A program made the translations under genes and the position numbers. Positions 35,801 through 49,470 of a stretch of 64,000 bases of DNA are shown piece by piece. Position 1 is the first letter of the stretch. Every line of letters begins with the position of its first letter. Source of the DNA: Pegea sp. RAD2-039. Lineage: Eukaryota > Chordata > Thaliacea > Salpida > Salpidae. The stretch spans positions 1,798,001 to 1,862,000 of the forward strand of contig JAQGEQ010000175.1 of assembly GCA_034620365.1 (NCBI GenBank), written 5' to 3'. The notes under the pieces were generated by a model that was not told the DNA's origin, made no database searches, and worked only from the letters and a program-made list of their open reading frames with translations.

Positions 35801-37150
35801 AAAATATTTGATTTTTAAATGAAAGAAATATTTTATAGTTTACTTGAATCGGCAAAAATTTAGAGTCCAACTCAGTTTCCAGTGAAATTAAAGTGTTATG
35901 AAAACTTGCTGATGGTTTATCCATTTTACTGATAAATACTAAACGAGGTACTCGATGTCTGTTGGCTTGTTTCCAGACTGTACGAGATTGAGCCTGGACA
36001 CCTTTTGCTGCATCAAATATTGCAATGGAACCTAAAAGTTTATTTTCATAAATAAATAAAAATGAAGTTCATTTAAAAGCCAACAATAAACTCTTTAAAA
36101 AGTTTTATCAAACAGGACCATAAGAACAAATAAAACTTTTTATTTCTTTATAAATCTCCATTATTGAAACTTTTGATTAAAATAATTATGTTGTCTATTA
36201 GCTGCAGACTAATTCTAAGCTTTAGAAATTTGTCTTTCAGTTACTTCCTTAGTTGAGTTCAATGATTTATGCTTCTAAAGTTTGCTTTAATGACATATAT
36301 TTCAAATAAAATGAGAGAATTTTGAAAATATTTTATATAGAATTTAAATCAGATGAAGAACAAACCATCTAAGACACGTAAAGACCTTTCTACTTCAATT
36401 GTAAAGTCTACATGACCAGGTGTATCAATTAAATTGATATTTGTTTTCATCCAATCAAATGAAACAGCAGCACTTTGAACAGTTATTCCTCTTTCCATTT
36501 CAATTGGAAGGTAATCTGTCACTGTGTTTCCAGTATCAACATCTATAAGAAATAAAAACTATTAAAGGATGTTTTATACTACTCTATTTTATACTATTAT
36601 GAGAATATTTATTTTTATGATATGCTTTTAAATAGTTTAAACATAAATAAATTTTTGTAATTAGTAAATAATTATTAGATTTTATGACTTTAAATGAGTT
36701 ATTTTAAAATGTACAAAGAAAATTAAATACAATTTAGCTGTTTAAAAAATATAATTCAAGTTGATGTTTACAAGTCTAAGAAAGCATTACTACCAAAACC
36801 CTTGTGACTAAAAATGTTAAAAGTATTTTCTTATAATAAATTCAACTACAATATCTAAAAAAGTATTTGATAAGATATCAAATATATTGATGTCGATCTA
36901 AAAATCTTAAAACATTATTTTTAAATTTAAGGTAAGTACCTCCCATAAATTTAATATGTCCAGAATAATAAAGCATCCTTTCAGTAGTAGTAGTTTTACC
37001 AGCATCCACATGGGCCATTATTCCAATGTTACGGACAGATAATCTATTTGAAGTTAAGCTAAACCATCTTTTATTGATAAAGACGTGATTCAAAATCTCG
37101 TTTTTATATAAAATATTCCATCTAGTATTTATTTTTTGTATAAAAAACAT
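32859..37150 (-). CDS. GFM2: Mitochondrial ribosome-releasing factor 2 (EF-G2)
   Basis: Mitochondrial GTPase that splits ribosomes with RRF after termination. Thirteen exons: 37150-36940, 36542-36366, 36031-35844, 35185-35003, 34946-34714, 34581-34441, 34323-34154, 34093-33995, 33934-33722, 33672-33499, 33385-33219, 33169-33038, 32987-32859; 738 residues (human 779). A basic presequence (1-39) precedes the G domain: [12 protein letters not shown] (46-57), [19 protein letters not shown], and SKMD in place of NKMD. Then follow [60 protein letters not shown] and GPINIAYKE. Several matches favour GFM2 over GFM1 (for example the [11 protein letters not shown] start of exon 2). The exon 10 donor is GTGAAT at 33498, fixed by frame. 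Introns 1-3 are long (397, 334 and 658 bases); no gene was seen in them. Confidence 0.93.
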
Positions 37151-39194
37151 TATGTGGAGAAATATAAATAATAAAAGGTAAAATATCAATAACACTGAAA
37201 TAAATGCTAGTTGTGTACCAATAACATCAACTTAGGGGACTACCCAGTATAAAAATATTTTACTCTTTTAACTATTTTCCTCTATATTGAAGTCTATTGA
37301 AAAATGAAAATAGTTTGAAAGCTAAAATACAAACAAATTTATTCAAAAAATATATAATACTTTAAAAGCGAATGATGAAAATTTGAACAAGAGAAAAAAT
37401 TGTGAAGTTGCTTTAAATCATAAAGTAGATTGGTAACTGAAATAATTAGTTTTGTTTAAAGCTGTAAGTTTAAAGTTATTATTATTAAGATTAACTTTAA
37501 TCCTTAGTCATTATTTTCTGTGACACTTTTATAAGATTCTTCTTGTTTAAATTAAAAATCTTTAATTAGTTATCTTTCAATCAACAAATGTGAAACTTTT
37601 TTCCAGTAAAAACGTACTTTTATAAGATAAAGTTTTTTGAGGTGGTAGACCTCAAACATAAGTAAAATACCAAAAATGTCATAAAAGCAGATATCAAAAC
37701 TACATTAAATCGAAACTACTTAGCTCCGTACTTACCGCAAAAACTATACGTAGTTTTCTCAAAAACACTTCTTACAACAAGAAAGTTTACATCTCTAAAA
37801 AATATTCTAACTCAAAAGTTAAAGTAAAATAAATAAAATATGTTGTTTTAGAGCTCATTTTGCTCGCTGTTAATGTAACTTTAAAACTAGTTGTTGTTAT
37901 CAAAAACTATGGAAAACTAGAAATTAAATTACAATCGAAAAATAATTACGAAATAGATAGAAATCCTATATACAAATTAAAAATCTAAAAAAATGGTTGA
38001 AGCGATTATTTAGTATTTTATTTTTACTATTCCTCTGATAATTAAACCCTTATTTCAAGGCTACATGAACGGGTGTTTACAAGAAGATTTAAACTTTATA
38101 AGATTAAAAATGAATAATTTGAACATCTACAAAACGTTTAATTTATAAAGAACGAATTTTTACAAGTTTGTTTCGACTTATTATATTTAAAAAGATCGAA
38201 CAGAGTAAAACTGAACAGCAGAAAGCAATTATAAAATGAGTTTGTATTAGAAAACTTAGACATATTATAATTTTCGACTTATTTTTTTCTATACCTTTTT
38301 ATTCAATCTACTTGCAGTTTTGTCAATGCTTTATGTACAGAGCAAAATATATTTAAAAAATAATAGTTAAAAAGCCATAATTTCCCTAATATTTAATTGT
38401 CATGGAGAAAACGCTACAAAATGAAACTAGCTTTTTAATCTAGTAATGTATAAATAATAACCATAAAAGATAACTTATTTTGATTTATTTTTATGAAAAT
38501 TTAACAATAAATGCAAATAGTTAATTTTTTAATTATTTCTGTTTAAATGCGTTTAAATTAGTTTTGTAAAATCTATTAAGTAAAGGAATAATTAAATTTT
38601 TATCAAAACTAAAACATATTTTCCAAACTTTTACATGAATAACTTCAGTTTTTAAATTGTATACTTGAAAAATTTTTCTTTGGACAGTTTGAATAACAGC
38701 TTATGGCAATTGTTTTTTACATAAACTTTAATATTTAAACTTTCTTTTAGAAAATACTTCAAAGTTGTTATAGCTTCCATTAAAATCTTATTAATAAAAA
38801 GTTTTTTAAAACCTTTAGTTTTGAAATATGAAATTATTTTTTGAAATTTTTTTCTTTGTGACAAGTAGATTATGAGCACTTTGCTTGATGTACTTTTTCA
38901 GCAATCAGTAAAATTAATATTCCTTTTTGTTGAACATCTTTATATTGAAGTCAATCTAACCTTTTTTGAATTCATTCTTCTAAAATAGATAAAAATTTTA
39001 ATAAAACAAGTTTATTTTTAACTAAGCCAGCTTAGAAATGATTTCAATTGTTTTTAGAAATGTTTTTTTTAGTTTTTGCAATTTCATTACAACTTGTAAA
39101 CTTCTCATTTCTTATCAACTATTTTTTGTCAATATTTAAATCAGCTTTCATAAGAATTTCTGTTTTGAGTAATTATTTGTTGATAAAATAAAAA
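37151..39194. other. Divergent intergenic region, GFM2 / ZMYND12
   Basis: About 2 kb of AT-rich DNA between divergent starts; both promoters should lie here. A TTTCAG acceptor-like site on the minus strand ends at 37195. The 75-codon minus-strand frame at 38652-38879 is low complexity. No MYND-type CxxC exon was seen upstream of ZMYND12. Confidence 0.5.
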
Positions 39195-41618
39195 ATGGAT
39201 GAAAGAATGAAAAAAGAAATGGACAAAGGCCTAGAAAGAATCAGAGAAAGCTTGTTTGAATCAAAACAAAGGTTGATTGATTTAATAAAAATTTGTTCTA
39301 AGTTGACATAGTTATCTAACAGTTTCATCTATTGACATGATTTAGAATCATTTTGCTTTATAGTTATATTTGACATTTATTTTAGAATAAAGAAAAGTTC
39401 TACTAATGAAGTAGGAAGGTCCTTTCAAAAACTCCAAATTCGAATAATTGACTTATTGGAAACATTAAGAGAAGCGTAAGTTACTGCACACTAAATTAAC
39501 TCTATTACTAAATCTTCTTTATACATATTATAAGGTATTCTAAAATCATTCTTATACCAATTATCTGACGGATTGAAATTTTTATATTAAATTTGGTTTG
39601 ATATTTGGCAGAGGATGTGAACAAAGTTATGAATGGATCATGTTGATTGAAAAATGTTGTGATGTTTTGACACCTTTAGTAGTAACTGAACCATTCATGG
39701 TTTCATCAGAAGATCATGCAATCAAGTTTGTGATTATCTTCATTAAACAATAAGTCTTAACTCTCTGATGATAGAAAAGCTGACTTAACTAAACGTCAAA
39801 GTACTATGGAAGAATTAACAAGAGTTATGGCAAGAAAACTTCTTTGTGAAGGAAAGCACAGTGAAGCTGTAAAAGCTGCACTGTTTTCTTTGAGGTTTTT
39901 GAAAATTTTTTAGATAATAAACAGTTTGAAAGTATATTGTGACTAATTATATAATCTATCAAATTATTTTTAGGTTCAGTATTGATAACCATGGACTAAA
40001 CTCTGTCAGTTTAGTTCCTTCATACCTAATTTTAAATGAAGCAAGTATTGGTGAGTAACATTCATTTATTTGTTTATTCAAATGATTTTTTGTGATATTA
40101 CAAGGACTTGGAGAACTGAAGCAAGCTGATGAGTATTTGGCTCAAGCCGAATGGACAGTTTTAAAATCTTCTGACTCAACAGATGCAATTAAATCGAAGC
40201 TTTATCGAAATATTGGAATACTTTACGCTACAAAAGGAGATTACGAAAATGCTTTGAGAATATTTGCAGAAGATGTAAAGAGATTCTATCAATCCACAAA
40301 TGCTTTATTTTAATATCTGATAGGTTTACCACAGTAGTCTGGAATGGGGAACATCTCATATTCAAACAACTGGAGGATACTTTCACATGGCTGATGTGTT
40401 TTTTAGAATGAATAAAATGGACATTGCAGATTCATTGTATAATCAGGTAAATTAGCTACTTGTTTTAATATTTTTAAATAATTGATTTCAATTCTAATAA
40501 ATAATTCAATTCCAACTGATATTAAGATTATGTCTTACTCTTTTAAAGTAGATAATGATTTTCAAATAAAAATATATGTGAATTTTTCAAACTTCTACAA
40601 CAAATCTTTAAAAAAGTTTTAAAATACAGCAGATAAAATAACAATACAATATATTTGTCTACTTATTGAAATAATTATGTTTGTATGTTGAAAATTTGTA
40701 CAACTAACTCGGTGTTGCGATCTATACTTTGAGAAATACTCTTTTAGATCAATATTATATGTTTTAAGTAGTTAAATTAATAAATACAACATTATGTTGA
40801 GGTTTTTGCTTGATAAAAGAAACATCAAATAGTTTTATAAGATTATCAAAAGCTGCACAACTCATTTTTATATATTTTTTACAGCATTTAAAGGTTTTAA
40901 CTTTTTAAATTTTTCAAATATTATCTAGTTTAAACAACTTATTAGTTTTTATTTGAAGGTAACAGACAATTGGCACAAATATTTGGTAGAAACTGTACAA
41001 AAGAAGCTTATCATAGAATCAAAAAAATCTTATCTAAACCTACAAAATAGTCCTTCAACAAATGATTCATTCTTAGGTTGGTGTAATTCTTTTTGAATCC
41101 ATTAAAGAAAAATTAATAGACTAATTGACTAATCTTATTTTCTTTATGATTTTATGATTCATTTTTGTTCTTTCAAAATATCTTGTCTAAATGAAATGTA
41201 GTTTAAGGAGATTACAATTTTTAAAGGTAAAGACTTAGAAGTAGAAGCAAATCAAATTTTAAATGCGGTTTATGACATGAGAGAACAATCACCAAAACCC
41301 AATAACGAGCAGTTCACTACAGCTACTTATAATTTAAGCATGTTCTATTATCTTATCGGAAATAAAACTGAAGTAAATGATTTTTACTGAACTTTTAATT
41401 TGTATTTTTGTTCAAAACTTAAAAATCAATTTAATAGAAAAACTTTTTCTAATTTTTAATTCTTATTTTCTCTTTTTAATACTTTGTTATTTGGTTTACA
41501 GTCTGAAGCGTTTTATAAGAAGGCGAAAATATTGGCAGAAAAAATCCCTGGTGAAGAGTATTTGAGAGAAATTCCCAATTTTCTGGAAGATGAAAACTTC
41601 CCTGGTGACTTAGTTTAG
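39195..41618 (+). CDS. ZMYND12: ZMYND12-like TPR axonemal protein, without a MYND finger
   Basis: ZMYND12 is an axonemal protein linked to TTC29 and dynein arms in motile cilia and flagella. Ten exons: 39195-39271, 39386-39475, 39612-39725, 39775-39894, 39974-40050, 40105-40274, 40324-40446, 40959-41076, 41227-41372, 41502-41618; 383 residues (human 365). From about residue 95 the match is strong: LLCEGKHSEAVKAALFSLRF, SLVPSYLILNEASIGLGELK, DEYLAQAEWTVLKSSDSTDA, LYRNIGILYATKGDYENAL, TTGGYFHMADVF and MDIADSLYNQVTDNWHKYL. These form TPR-type helices. The N-terminus (MDERMKKEMDKGLERIRESL ...) is charged and helical and lacks the Cys/His pattern of the MYND zinc finger in human ZMYND12. Either the finger was lost, or a first exon has been missed. 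Confidence 0.85.
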
Positions 41619-43028
41619 AAGATTTTCAAATCAATCTTGTTTTCTGTTAAAGCACTTCAAAACTTTTTGTTCGCTAATATTATGATTATTCGAACTTTTT
41701 AGTTGCTTAAAATCGTAATATTTTAATATATTTGTAAAAATGAACTTGTTTTCAGTTTTTTTTATTCTCAATTTTTTTACAAAAGCGTTTATGATGAAAA
41801 TCTTCTATAAATTTGTTCAGTTTATTTGTTAATTGATCTATAACTTATTAAGCTATTTGCAAGAACTGTTCGATATTAAAATTGACAAAGAATTAATAAT
41901 GTTGTATAATAGATTTGTATTTAAAAAGTATTTGAGTTTTTTGAGTAAACTATATTTTCTATAGAAACAAACTTTCTTAGTGTAACTTAATATTTAAATT
42001 TGCCAGCATTTATAAGAATAGTAGTCAATTAAAATTTATATTTTTAAGTAAACAGTTTCAGTGGTTTTAAATCCACATGATTTATGTATGTTACATTTTC
42101 TTGCAGTCTTTACTTAGCTTAGCTTTTTATCTACTTGTTGCTAGAAGTTGGTGATATTTACCTTTATAACAAAAAGTTTTGAAAAATTTGAAAACTATAT
42201 TTTTAAACGTTTAATTAGATAGCTTCAAGATGTACCAGATAAGAGAACTCTATTTGTTTAAATCTTTAAACTAATTACTCTTTAAACCTATTTAGTTGTT
42301 ATAAATGTATTTTTAAAATAAAATTTTAAATAACGTACAAAAAGTTTATTTAAAATAATCTGACGTATGCTGTTAAAAACTTATATTGTTATGTTAAAAT
42401 ATTTAGGGTAATATTCAACAAATATATTTTTGAATTATTTATTTTACTCATGGATTTAACTGGACTTTAGAACCAAATATGTAGTGATATTAGTCAATAA
42501 ATGATTAAACCAAAGCCGTTAAGGTAGTTTTTTGTTAGTAATCATTTATTAATTACATGATCAAACATACTTGCAGATGTTTTTGACACAAAAATGTTAG
42601 CTGATTTTTTTTATTTGCTTTGAAAAACCATTTAGAATTGGTTTATAAAAATATTTTGTAATAATTTTGATTATAAAGTGTTTGAAAAATATTCTTATAT
42701 GATTTTTTTATGTTAATTTACTATAAAATGTTCATAATTATTTTTTTATCTGAAATGTTTGTTCAGTAAAAAAAACATATATTTACATCATTGTGGGTAT
42801 TTATAAATCCAGCAAGTCATATTTCAATTCTTTAGCAAAAATAGGTTTAAGTTTGTAGAAAATCGAATAGATGAAACTTTGTTAAATGAAATTTGAAAAA
42901 AAATACCTTTGATCATCAAAAGTAGAAAGTTTTTTATTTAGTTATTAACAGTATTTTAAAGCTTTATTTATTGTTAATAGGAAAAATATTTATAATAAAT
43001 GTAATTTAATTGATCTTATATAAAAAAT
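41619..43028. other. Intergenic, ZMYND12 to SCHIP1
   Basis: About 1.4 kb of AT-rich DNA with no recognised gene. A TTTATTGTTAATAG acceptor-like site ends at 42980, before the SCHIP1 ATG. A short GTGG/CCAC hairpin near 42060 was considered as a tRNA arm and rejected. Confidence 0.4.
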
Positions 43029-46000
43029 ATGAATTACTTAAACGAATTTCCATTTGACGATTCCATCATTCAGGTAAGCTTTTGTATTTTTTAATATAAG
43101 CATTTTTTACATATATTAAATTCATTTTTCTATCATTATTATGATCAATTTTTTTACCTAACTAAAATTCAAACACATAAAATGTTTGTTAGCTGTCATT
43201 TTAGATTTGTTATAGCAAAAAAAATTTAAACGTGATTTGAACATTTCTCTTTAATCTTATTATAAAAATTCTAGTAAAGTTTGTTATAATACTGCTTAAG
43301 CTTTTACATTTATCAAAACAGTACAATCAGCATTTAAAGTTTAGATGTATTAAACTCATCTTTTTGGTTTACAAAATTAAAAAAGAAAGTCATTTTATAA
43401 AAATAATTATAACAGTTGTGCTATCAGTTATCCAGAATGCTTTAAAAATGAAATATCTTGTTCAAAAAACCGTTTTGTATTTCTTAGTTAAAAAGTGTTA
43501 AAAGGTCATCAGTTTTTAAGCTTTTAAGTTGTAATCTTTTGAAATTGTTATCTTTTTATACAGTTTACTTACACCCTTAGAACATGAATTTTCTATTGAG
43601 TGACTTTGCAGCTACACTTTTAAAAGTTTGTTGTAAAGATAAGTTCTTACATGAAATGTTAGTATGCAGTAAATTAGTTATTCATTAATATCAGTTATTT
43701 ATCTTTAATATTTAGCAGTAAACCTAAAAGTTTTCTTTTTTATATTTCATAATGCTGCAATATTCGTATAATAATTTTTAACAAAATTTGTTCTTAAAAA
43801 AATTATGACAATTTTTATAAATACTCTTGAAGATATAGATCTAAAAGTTATTTTCAAGTAGTTAGTTTAACTCGTTTAATCGGTAATAAATTTAATATAA
43901 CTTTGAAAAACTTAATTTCAAAGATAGTTGATAAAAGTTTGTACAAAATTAATGACTTAATTTATTCTAATTGTCTAAAATGAATATCTAAACTTAAAAA
44001 AGTAATTTGATCAAGTACAATTTTAATTTGGTTAGAACTAATGTTAACTACAACTTTTAAAACCATAGTTAATTTAGTATCGTTATGACATTTTTTTACT
44101 TTTATTAGTGCTAACTAATTTTTTGTGAATTTTTATACTAAACTTCTACATCTGAATTTTTAATCATTTACATTAAAATATTTCGGATTAATAACTTTTT
44201 TATATAGTTAAATTGTTCCATGAATTATCGTAGAATGATTTGTCATAAACTTTAAGGCTGTTGTTCACTTTGACTGTTTGTAAGCTCTCAAGTTTAGATT
44301 TAGGTTACCTAAAAAAACTCAAACCCTTTTCAAGGTTCTATAAAAACGAGTTTACTTTAGTAAAAGGTAATAAGTATAAATATCTTTAGAGTTAAGTCAA
44401 GCAGAAGCTATTACACTTGAATACAGATTGTATTACTGGTACACACACAAAATTTTGATAAAAACTTAACACTAAGGTTCAAACTAAGTTGCTGGCCTCA
44501 CAAGTCAGTATTTTTATAACATGAAACTAAAAGCAATTAAACAAAAAAGCCTTAATTTGGTAAACAATAATGAAAAAAATCAGTACCAAGGTAGTTAAAG
44601 TAATATATTGGTAAAAAATATATACTTTGTTTCATCGTAGAATCAAGAAAGAGCAAAACAAATTTGTTCTTATGATTGAATATTTTTCTGAATAATTTCG
44701 TTGCTAAAATAAATTGATCATTTTTGGTACAACAAAAAAGGTCGTTTTATAATTTACAAAAGTAGTGTACTCCTAGTGGTAGAAATTCTGCAATATTATT
44801 TAACTTGTTTGTAAGCAGTACCTATAGAATTAGTTGAGATCTTTATGTTTCAGTTTTTATCTGTTACATTTTTAGAACATTTCTTTCTTACATTTAAGTG
44901 AAGATATGAATGTTTACAGTCCTGGAGAAAGCTTTGAAGCAAGTTTAAATATCTCTGGATCTGAATTTTCAAGCCCTGCTTACTTGGAGTATAGACAGTA
45001 AATTGTTTTGATTTTTAAATGATTTCTTAAATTTTGATACTATAATAGCGATTATTTTATATAAACTTAATATGATATCAATAAAGTTTAATAAATACAA
45101 TATATATAATAGCAACGATTAACTTGAGCTTTTTGACTTTTAAAATTTGTTTATACTTTGATTAAATATTGATGATAAATTTAGTGATTGTATATACAAA
45201 ATACAATTATATACAAAATATTTTCATAAAAAATTAAAAGATAAATAATAAAAATTTTACATAGTTTTTTTCTTCTAGTTTGTAATAATATCAAGTTAAT
45301 AATATTTATTTGTTATTTAGATTATTTAATTCCTGCTTAACATATAATATAGAAATATTTATATATAAAAGCTTACAAAACAAATCAATGTTGATATAAC
45401 ATTTATAAATTATGAAATAGATTAAAAATATAAAATAATTATTTGTATATAACTAGTTTATAAAATATCAAAAGTAATTTAATTTATCCTTATCCATAAG
45501 TAATTATAAAGTTTCATACTGATTTTTACAATATAAAGTGTTTAATATAAGATTTTATTAAATATTAATTTAACGTTGAAGTTTATTTTTATAGAAGAGT
45601 TTTAGATCAGCTCGCTGTTGATTGTCAAGACAACACAGGAGAAACAAATGCCAACAAACCTGAAGAGAAACAAAATGAATCATTCAACAATTCTCTTGAT
45701 TATTCAACCGACTTTTCAAAGAAAATAAATTCAGATGTTCAAGCTAGTTGGGATAATTCAGACTTACAAATGAATACTTATAAAATGAATGGTTCTAGTT
45801 CTTGTTCAAGTTTACCTCATTGTAATGAACAACTTTTGAATGAAAGAGAACCAATGTTGAAAAAAACATCATCCTTTTTAAATAATGATGTTGCTAAGAA
45901 TCCAAACTCCTTGACTACATGGTCTTCTTTCAATGAACATATTGAAAAAGCCAGTTTGGGTAAATTAGATTCTACAAAAGCAGCTAGTTTTGATGGTTAT

Positions 46001-48572
46001 CAGAGTTTACGATCTTCTCAACTGTCTCCAACGCTTATTAATAAATCCAAAAAGCAGCTTCAGGTATATTTGTTACTTTTAGTTTTTCTTTGAACTTTTT
46101 ATTGTGATTAAATCTAGGTTTTAATGTTGACATTTTGATGTTTTTTAATTATAAGTTACTTGCTATGAATATTTAAATATTTAAACTTATTTTATTGAAC
46201 TTTATCAAATTGGTTTATCATTATATTAATATTAAAATATTTGCTATTATCAGAGAAAAAAATATGATTTAAAAGAAGATATGGATTCATTAAAGAAGTC
46301 TTTACACCCCACTAGGTATATGATAATGTTTATATTTATTAAAGTTGTAATCTATATGATTTTTTGATTTATCATATTGTTGATATTTTATCAAAAAATT
46401 AAAAATTTTGAAATTTATTAAAGAAGAATTGTTGTAGTTAAATAATAGTCATATATTGTTTGAAATTATCCTGTTGAAATTAAAATTAAATTGTTATTTA
46501 AAAAGTAATTGTTTTATAAACGTTAAATTAAAATTCATAGAAAGTTTTAAACATACAATTGATATATTATTTCAAAACTAGATTAAGTAATTGTTTAAAA
46601 AATCTTAATCAAGATTAGATACTTTCAAAGACTTAATTGATTTTTCTTTGAAACTTTTGTAGTATCTTACTGATAACAATCATATATTATTTTTTATTTA
46701 ATTGTGAAAGTTTTAGGTTTAGTTTTAAAAGTTGCTTTAGCTCACCAATAACTTGTACATATTTGTTTTACTCAAATGTTGTAGCTCTTTTAAAATTGTT
46801 TATTTCTGTTTGATTTCTTTTTGAACACATGATATTTATTATTTATGAGATTTTATTGGAATCTCTTTTTTTTCAATATTCGCTGCTGTAAGCTGCTAAG
46901 TGTTTTACCAAATTAGTACTTTACATATTTCTTTAGTTTCTTGTAAAAGAAGCTATCATTAAATCAAATTGTTATCTCTTTTAGAGAAAATGAATTTTAT
47001 TGTTTCTTATTCTAGCGTTTATTTACATAAGTTTCTCAAAAAACTTTTAGTTCAAAAGAGATGTTTTTGAAGCTTTTTTTACATATAGAAAGGTCACTTG
47101 ATCAGATTGTAAATTTAAATGATTAAATATCAATGTTTAATCATGCTAATTTGTAATTTAATAAAATGTTTGTTTTAATTTACTGTTGCTGTATCTCAAT
47201 CATAGCTTTTATTTTTAAGACTTTTTTATTTATCAAAGACTTAAACCATCTAAATTTTACTCCAACTTAAATTTTGTTCACTTTTGATTACAGAGCTGAA
47301 CGTTCTTACTCAACTAGCAGTCAAAGCTTACAGATTTGCTACATCAATGACTGCTCGTCATCTGAAGAAGATAAAGAGATAGAAAAAGCTTCCTCTAAAT
47401 CATCTTCTTTTACATCAACTAATGGATACGGACAACTATATATGCATAAAAAGCGTTTTTCTGATCATTCAATTTCATCAGCTGCTCGCTCTTCTGAAAA
47501 AACAATCATTTCAACTGAAAATAGGAAAAGTGCAAGTAAGTATTGTTGTTCCTATCTCATGAGTATTTCTGTTGATGATTTTTATGCCAAAAAATTGAAC
47601 ACTGTTGTTTATAATTGGCAATTGTAAAAGTTGTCTGACAATTTAGTTTATTCAAATTGTTTTTAAATCTTAACATCTTGCCTGTTGTCTTAGTTGAAAC
47701 AGGAAGTACCCAGAATGATTTAGAAATGGAAACTAGATTTAAATTAGCTCAGGCTCATCAGAATGCCAAGTTGTTAGCTGAAGAAGAACGCAAGAAAGAC
47801 AAATTTTTAAAGAATTCTTCCATAGCTCTTCGAATAGTGAGTTTGATTCAACAATTTTATTGTAAAGCTTTCAAATGATTGTGAAAATGTCATTTTTTCA
47901 ACCTGTATATGAAAATATGTTTATTGAATTTTAGCTTAAAGTCACTCTACCAACTGAAACCAACGATAAACTTCATAATTTTTCGCTGGCAAAAAAAGAT
48001 TGTATGGAGTTAAGATTGGGTCAATTACAGTTAATTCTTAATGATATGCATTCAAAAAAACAGGGTAATTATCAGTGACATTTTCTCTTATAAATATTTT
48101 TAGATGTTTACAAATTAATCTAATTATAAAATTTTGTATAAATTATTCAATTACTTCCTTCAATGTTTTCGTTTAAAGTCTAGTTTGAAATTGTTTATCA
48201 TATACACAAACTTAATCGTCTACTAAACTCATATTTCACTTTTAGAGATATATTTGATGTAAACGAAATATTTAAAACTTGTGTTGTAATGCTTCACTTA
48301 CTCAACTCTTGTGTAAAGCAACTTGTGCAAACAACAAGTTGAACATTCTTTTCTTCATCTAAGTACTTTCTTTGCACGATAAAGTGCCAAGAACTGATTG
48401 ACTAGAATTCATTTCCAAATCTCTAATTGTGATATTTACAGATCTTAGTAACGAATTAGTCGATCTACTGATGATTAGAGAGCAGTTGAAGACTGAAAAT
48501 GAGGCAAAAATTGTTGATATTGATGATATAAAGGCAATTATCAAAGCAGTAGGACCGGAGACTTCGGTTTAA
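43029..48572 (+). CDS. SCHIP1: Schwannomin-interacting protein 1 homolog
   Basis: SCHIP1 binds merlin (NF2) and ankyrin-G; in flies it acts upstream of Hippo signalling. Eight exons: 43029-43073, 44876-44997, 45595-46063, 46254-46315, 47294-47535, 47694-47836, 47935-48064, 48442-48572; 447 residues. Residues 1 to about 300 are Ser/Asn-rich and probably disordered. The identification rests on the C-terminal coiled coil: RFKLAQAHQNAKLLAEEERK (human has a comparable helix), then LGQLQLILNDMHSKKQ and LSNELVDLLMIREQLKTENE, then AKIVDIDDIKAI. Human SCHIP1 has [36 protein letters not shown] and AMLVDIEDLTRH. Intron 1 is 1.8 kb and intron 4 about 1 kb, large for this window; no nested gene was seen. 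The N-terminal exon assignments are less certain than the C-terminal ones. Confidence 0.87.
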
Positions 48573-49470
48573 TCGATTTTTTATCTGCTCCTTCAGCTAC
48601 TTTGTGGTTTTTTGGATTTGTAATTGAAAACTTATATTTGAAATTAATTTTTTTTGCGTTTTCATCGACTGTGGTAGAGCTTTTTTCCTGGTACACATTT
48701 ATCTTCACAATTTTAATTACACTATTCTTTAATATACCGCTTTTTGGTACAGTTCCACACGTTCAACGCTAACTGCTTCATGACATTATTCTTTCTTAAT
48801 AAGTTTTTTATTAAGTCTATTTCTGTATTACCTACTGCATTGAAGCAAACATTATTATGTTAAATCTCTTTACCGAAGTCAGTATGTATTTGAGTTTCTC
48901 TTTTTTCTTTTGAAATTCTTTATTTTTTGCCGTTTAAAATTCAGCATCAAGAAATTTCTTCAAATATTTTAATACAAGTCCAAAGTTGAAAATTACATTT
49001 TTGTGGATAAAAACTGCCTATTTAAGGAGTAGTTGAAGTTTACGGGTTCTTCTATCGTATATTAAAAATATAAGGATTCACAAAATATTTGAGAAGTTTA
49101 TTTCAGTCATCGTGGTTCATAAAAACAAAAAAATGTCTAAAGATAATTTATCGGCTTATTAGCTTGTTCCGTCTAATTTGATTAATCTGGTTTGATGCTT
49201 TAGCGAGATATCTTTACTCCGGATTTCTGGTTTTCAAACTTTTTATTTTTTAAATAGTTTTAAGAAACTTTTGACAGACTTTTACATAAACCAAATAATC
49301 GGAAAAAATCTTTAAAAGGAGCTTCAAAATAATTTACAAAAAAGTAGAAACCGGATGTAGTGATCAAAAAGGTCATTTTGGTGTCTTTCTATCCGGAGTT
49401 CGACAAATAATTGATCCAAACAGCAAATAAAAAGTTAAATGATATTTGAGTGAAAGACTTCATGAACTAT
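48573..49470. other. Convergent 3' intergenic region, SCHIP1 / ANKRD49
   Basis: About 900 bases holding both 3' untranslated regions. A 9-base inverted repeat (ACTCCGGAT at 49216, ATCCGGAGT at 49391) is present but has no wider match. No ORF of interest. Confidence 0.4.

Noticed and set aside
38652-38879. Minus-strand 75-codon open frame between GFM2 and ZMYND12
   Set aside because: Lysine/isoleucine/phenylalanine-rich, as expected of untranslated AT-rich DNA, with no neighbours that extend it.
42055-42080. GTGG/CCAC hairpin considered as a tRNA T-arm
   Set aside because: The loop is 8 bases and lacks TTCRA, and no acceptor, D or anticodon arms are found around it.
49216-49399. Nine-base inverted repeat (ACTCCGGAT / ATCCGGAGT), possible MITE ends
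   Set aside because: The match does not extend, there is no target-site duplication, and the region is the shared 3' end of two genes.
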